A DNA stretch of 64,000 bases from Caballeronia humi (lineage in GTDB: Bacteria > Pseudomonadota > Gammaproteobacteria > Burkholderiales > Burkholderiaceae). Made by a program: the position numbers and the translations under genes. Position 1 is the stretch's first letter. Every line of letters starts with the position of its first letter. Where the stretch lies: the NCBI RefSeq assembly GCF_001544475.1, contig NZ_FCNW02000007.1:1-64000 (forward strand), read 5' to 3'. The notes beneath the pieces were generated by a model. That model was given only the letters and a program-made list of their open reading frames with translations. It made no database searches and was not told where the DNA came from. Positions 63,945 through 64,000 of the stretch are shown here, in pieces.

Positions 63945-64000
63945 GGTGGCTATCCTCGTAACGGCCTGCGGACCGGGCGTTGCACGGCGTGTGCGGATTC

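Overview
The window is high-GC DNA with dense, mostly short-spaced operons. Its gene families (proteobacterial LivKHMGF uptake genes, Kup, AAHS and CAT-type transporters, FCD-type GntR regulators, an AceE paralogue, BluB, a DUF6723-like protein) point to a betaproteobacterium of the Burkholderiaceae, most likely Paraburkholderia or Caballeronia. No tRNA, rRNA, CRISPR array, transposase or phage gene was seen.

The most unusual part is bases 1 to about 16,000. Four tandem paralogous small proteins (116-1398) and a fifth relative (14845-15132) have a 26-residue leader ending in Gly-Gly, the processing signal of peptides exported by C39-peptidase ABC transporters. Between them lies a complete export set: an outer-membrane factor lipoprotein, a membrane protein with two FHA domains, an HlyD-type adaptor, a parvulin-like protein without a signal peptide, a C39 peptidase-ABC transporter carrying two N-terminal cyclic-nucleotide-binding-like domains, and a sigma-54 activator with an intact GAFTGA loop. 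Matches to the sigma-54 promoter with exact GG-N10-GC spacing precede the first peptide, the fifth peptide and, on the opposite strand, an LRAT-like gene. A PP2C phosphatase follows the fifth peptide. I read this as a sigma-54-controlled peptide secretion system with possible phospho-threonine control. The mature peptides have no cysteine and are rich in Asn and Gln. Their function is unknown.

16,035-17,146 is a repeat block with a large inverted repeat and tandem copies of a roughly 137-bp unit. 17,147-20,398 holds a cupredoxin and a metallophosphoesterase facing an ECF sigma/anti-sigma pair, with matching promoter-like elements on both strands. 20,705-25,617 is a branched-chain amino-acid-type ABC operon with a fused LivM-LivG protein. 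25,822-40,237 is a mixed metabolic and transport region: shikimate dehydrogenase-like enzyme, Kup, CoA transferase, amino-acid permease, 1-Cys peroxiredoxin, AAHS transporter, ferritin-like protein, GntR and LysR regulators, FUSC-like protein and diguanylate cyclase.

40,242-47,274 is a sugar-acid locus: L-fuconate dehydratase diverges from a GntR regulator, followed by a four-gene sugar ABC transporter. The rest (47,339-64,000) is core-like: ParA-like ATPase, MscS channel, Lrp-type regulator facing an orphan AceE-like E1, BluB, phosphoribosyltransferase, Amt transporter, hybrid histidine kinase, MotA/MotB, an XRE regulator facing a SnoaL-like protein, and several small proteins of unknown function.
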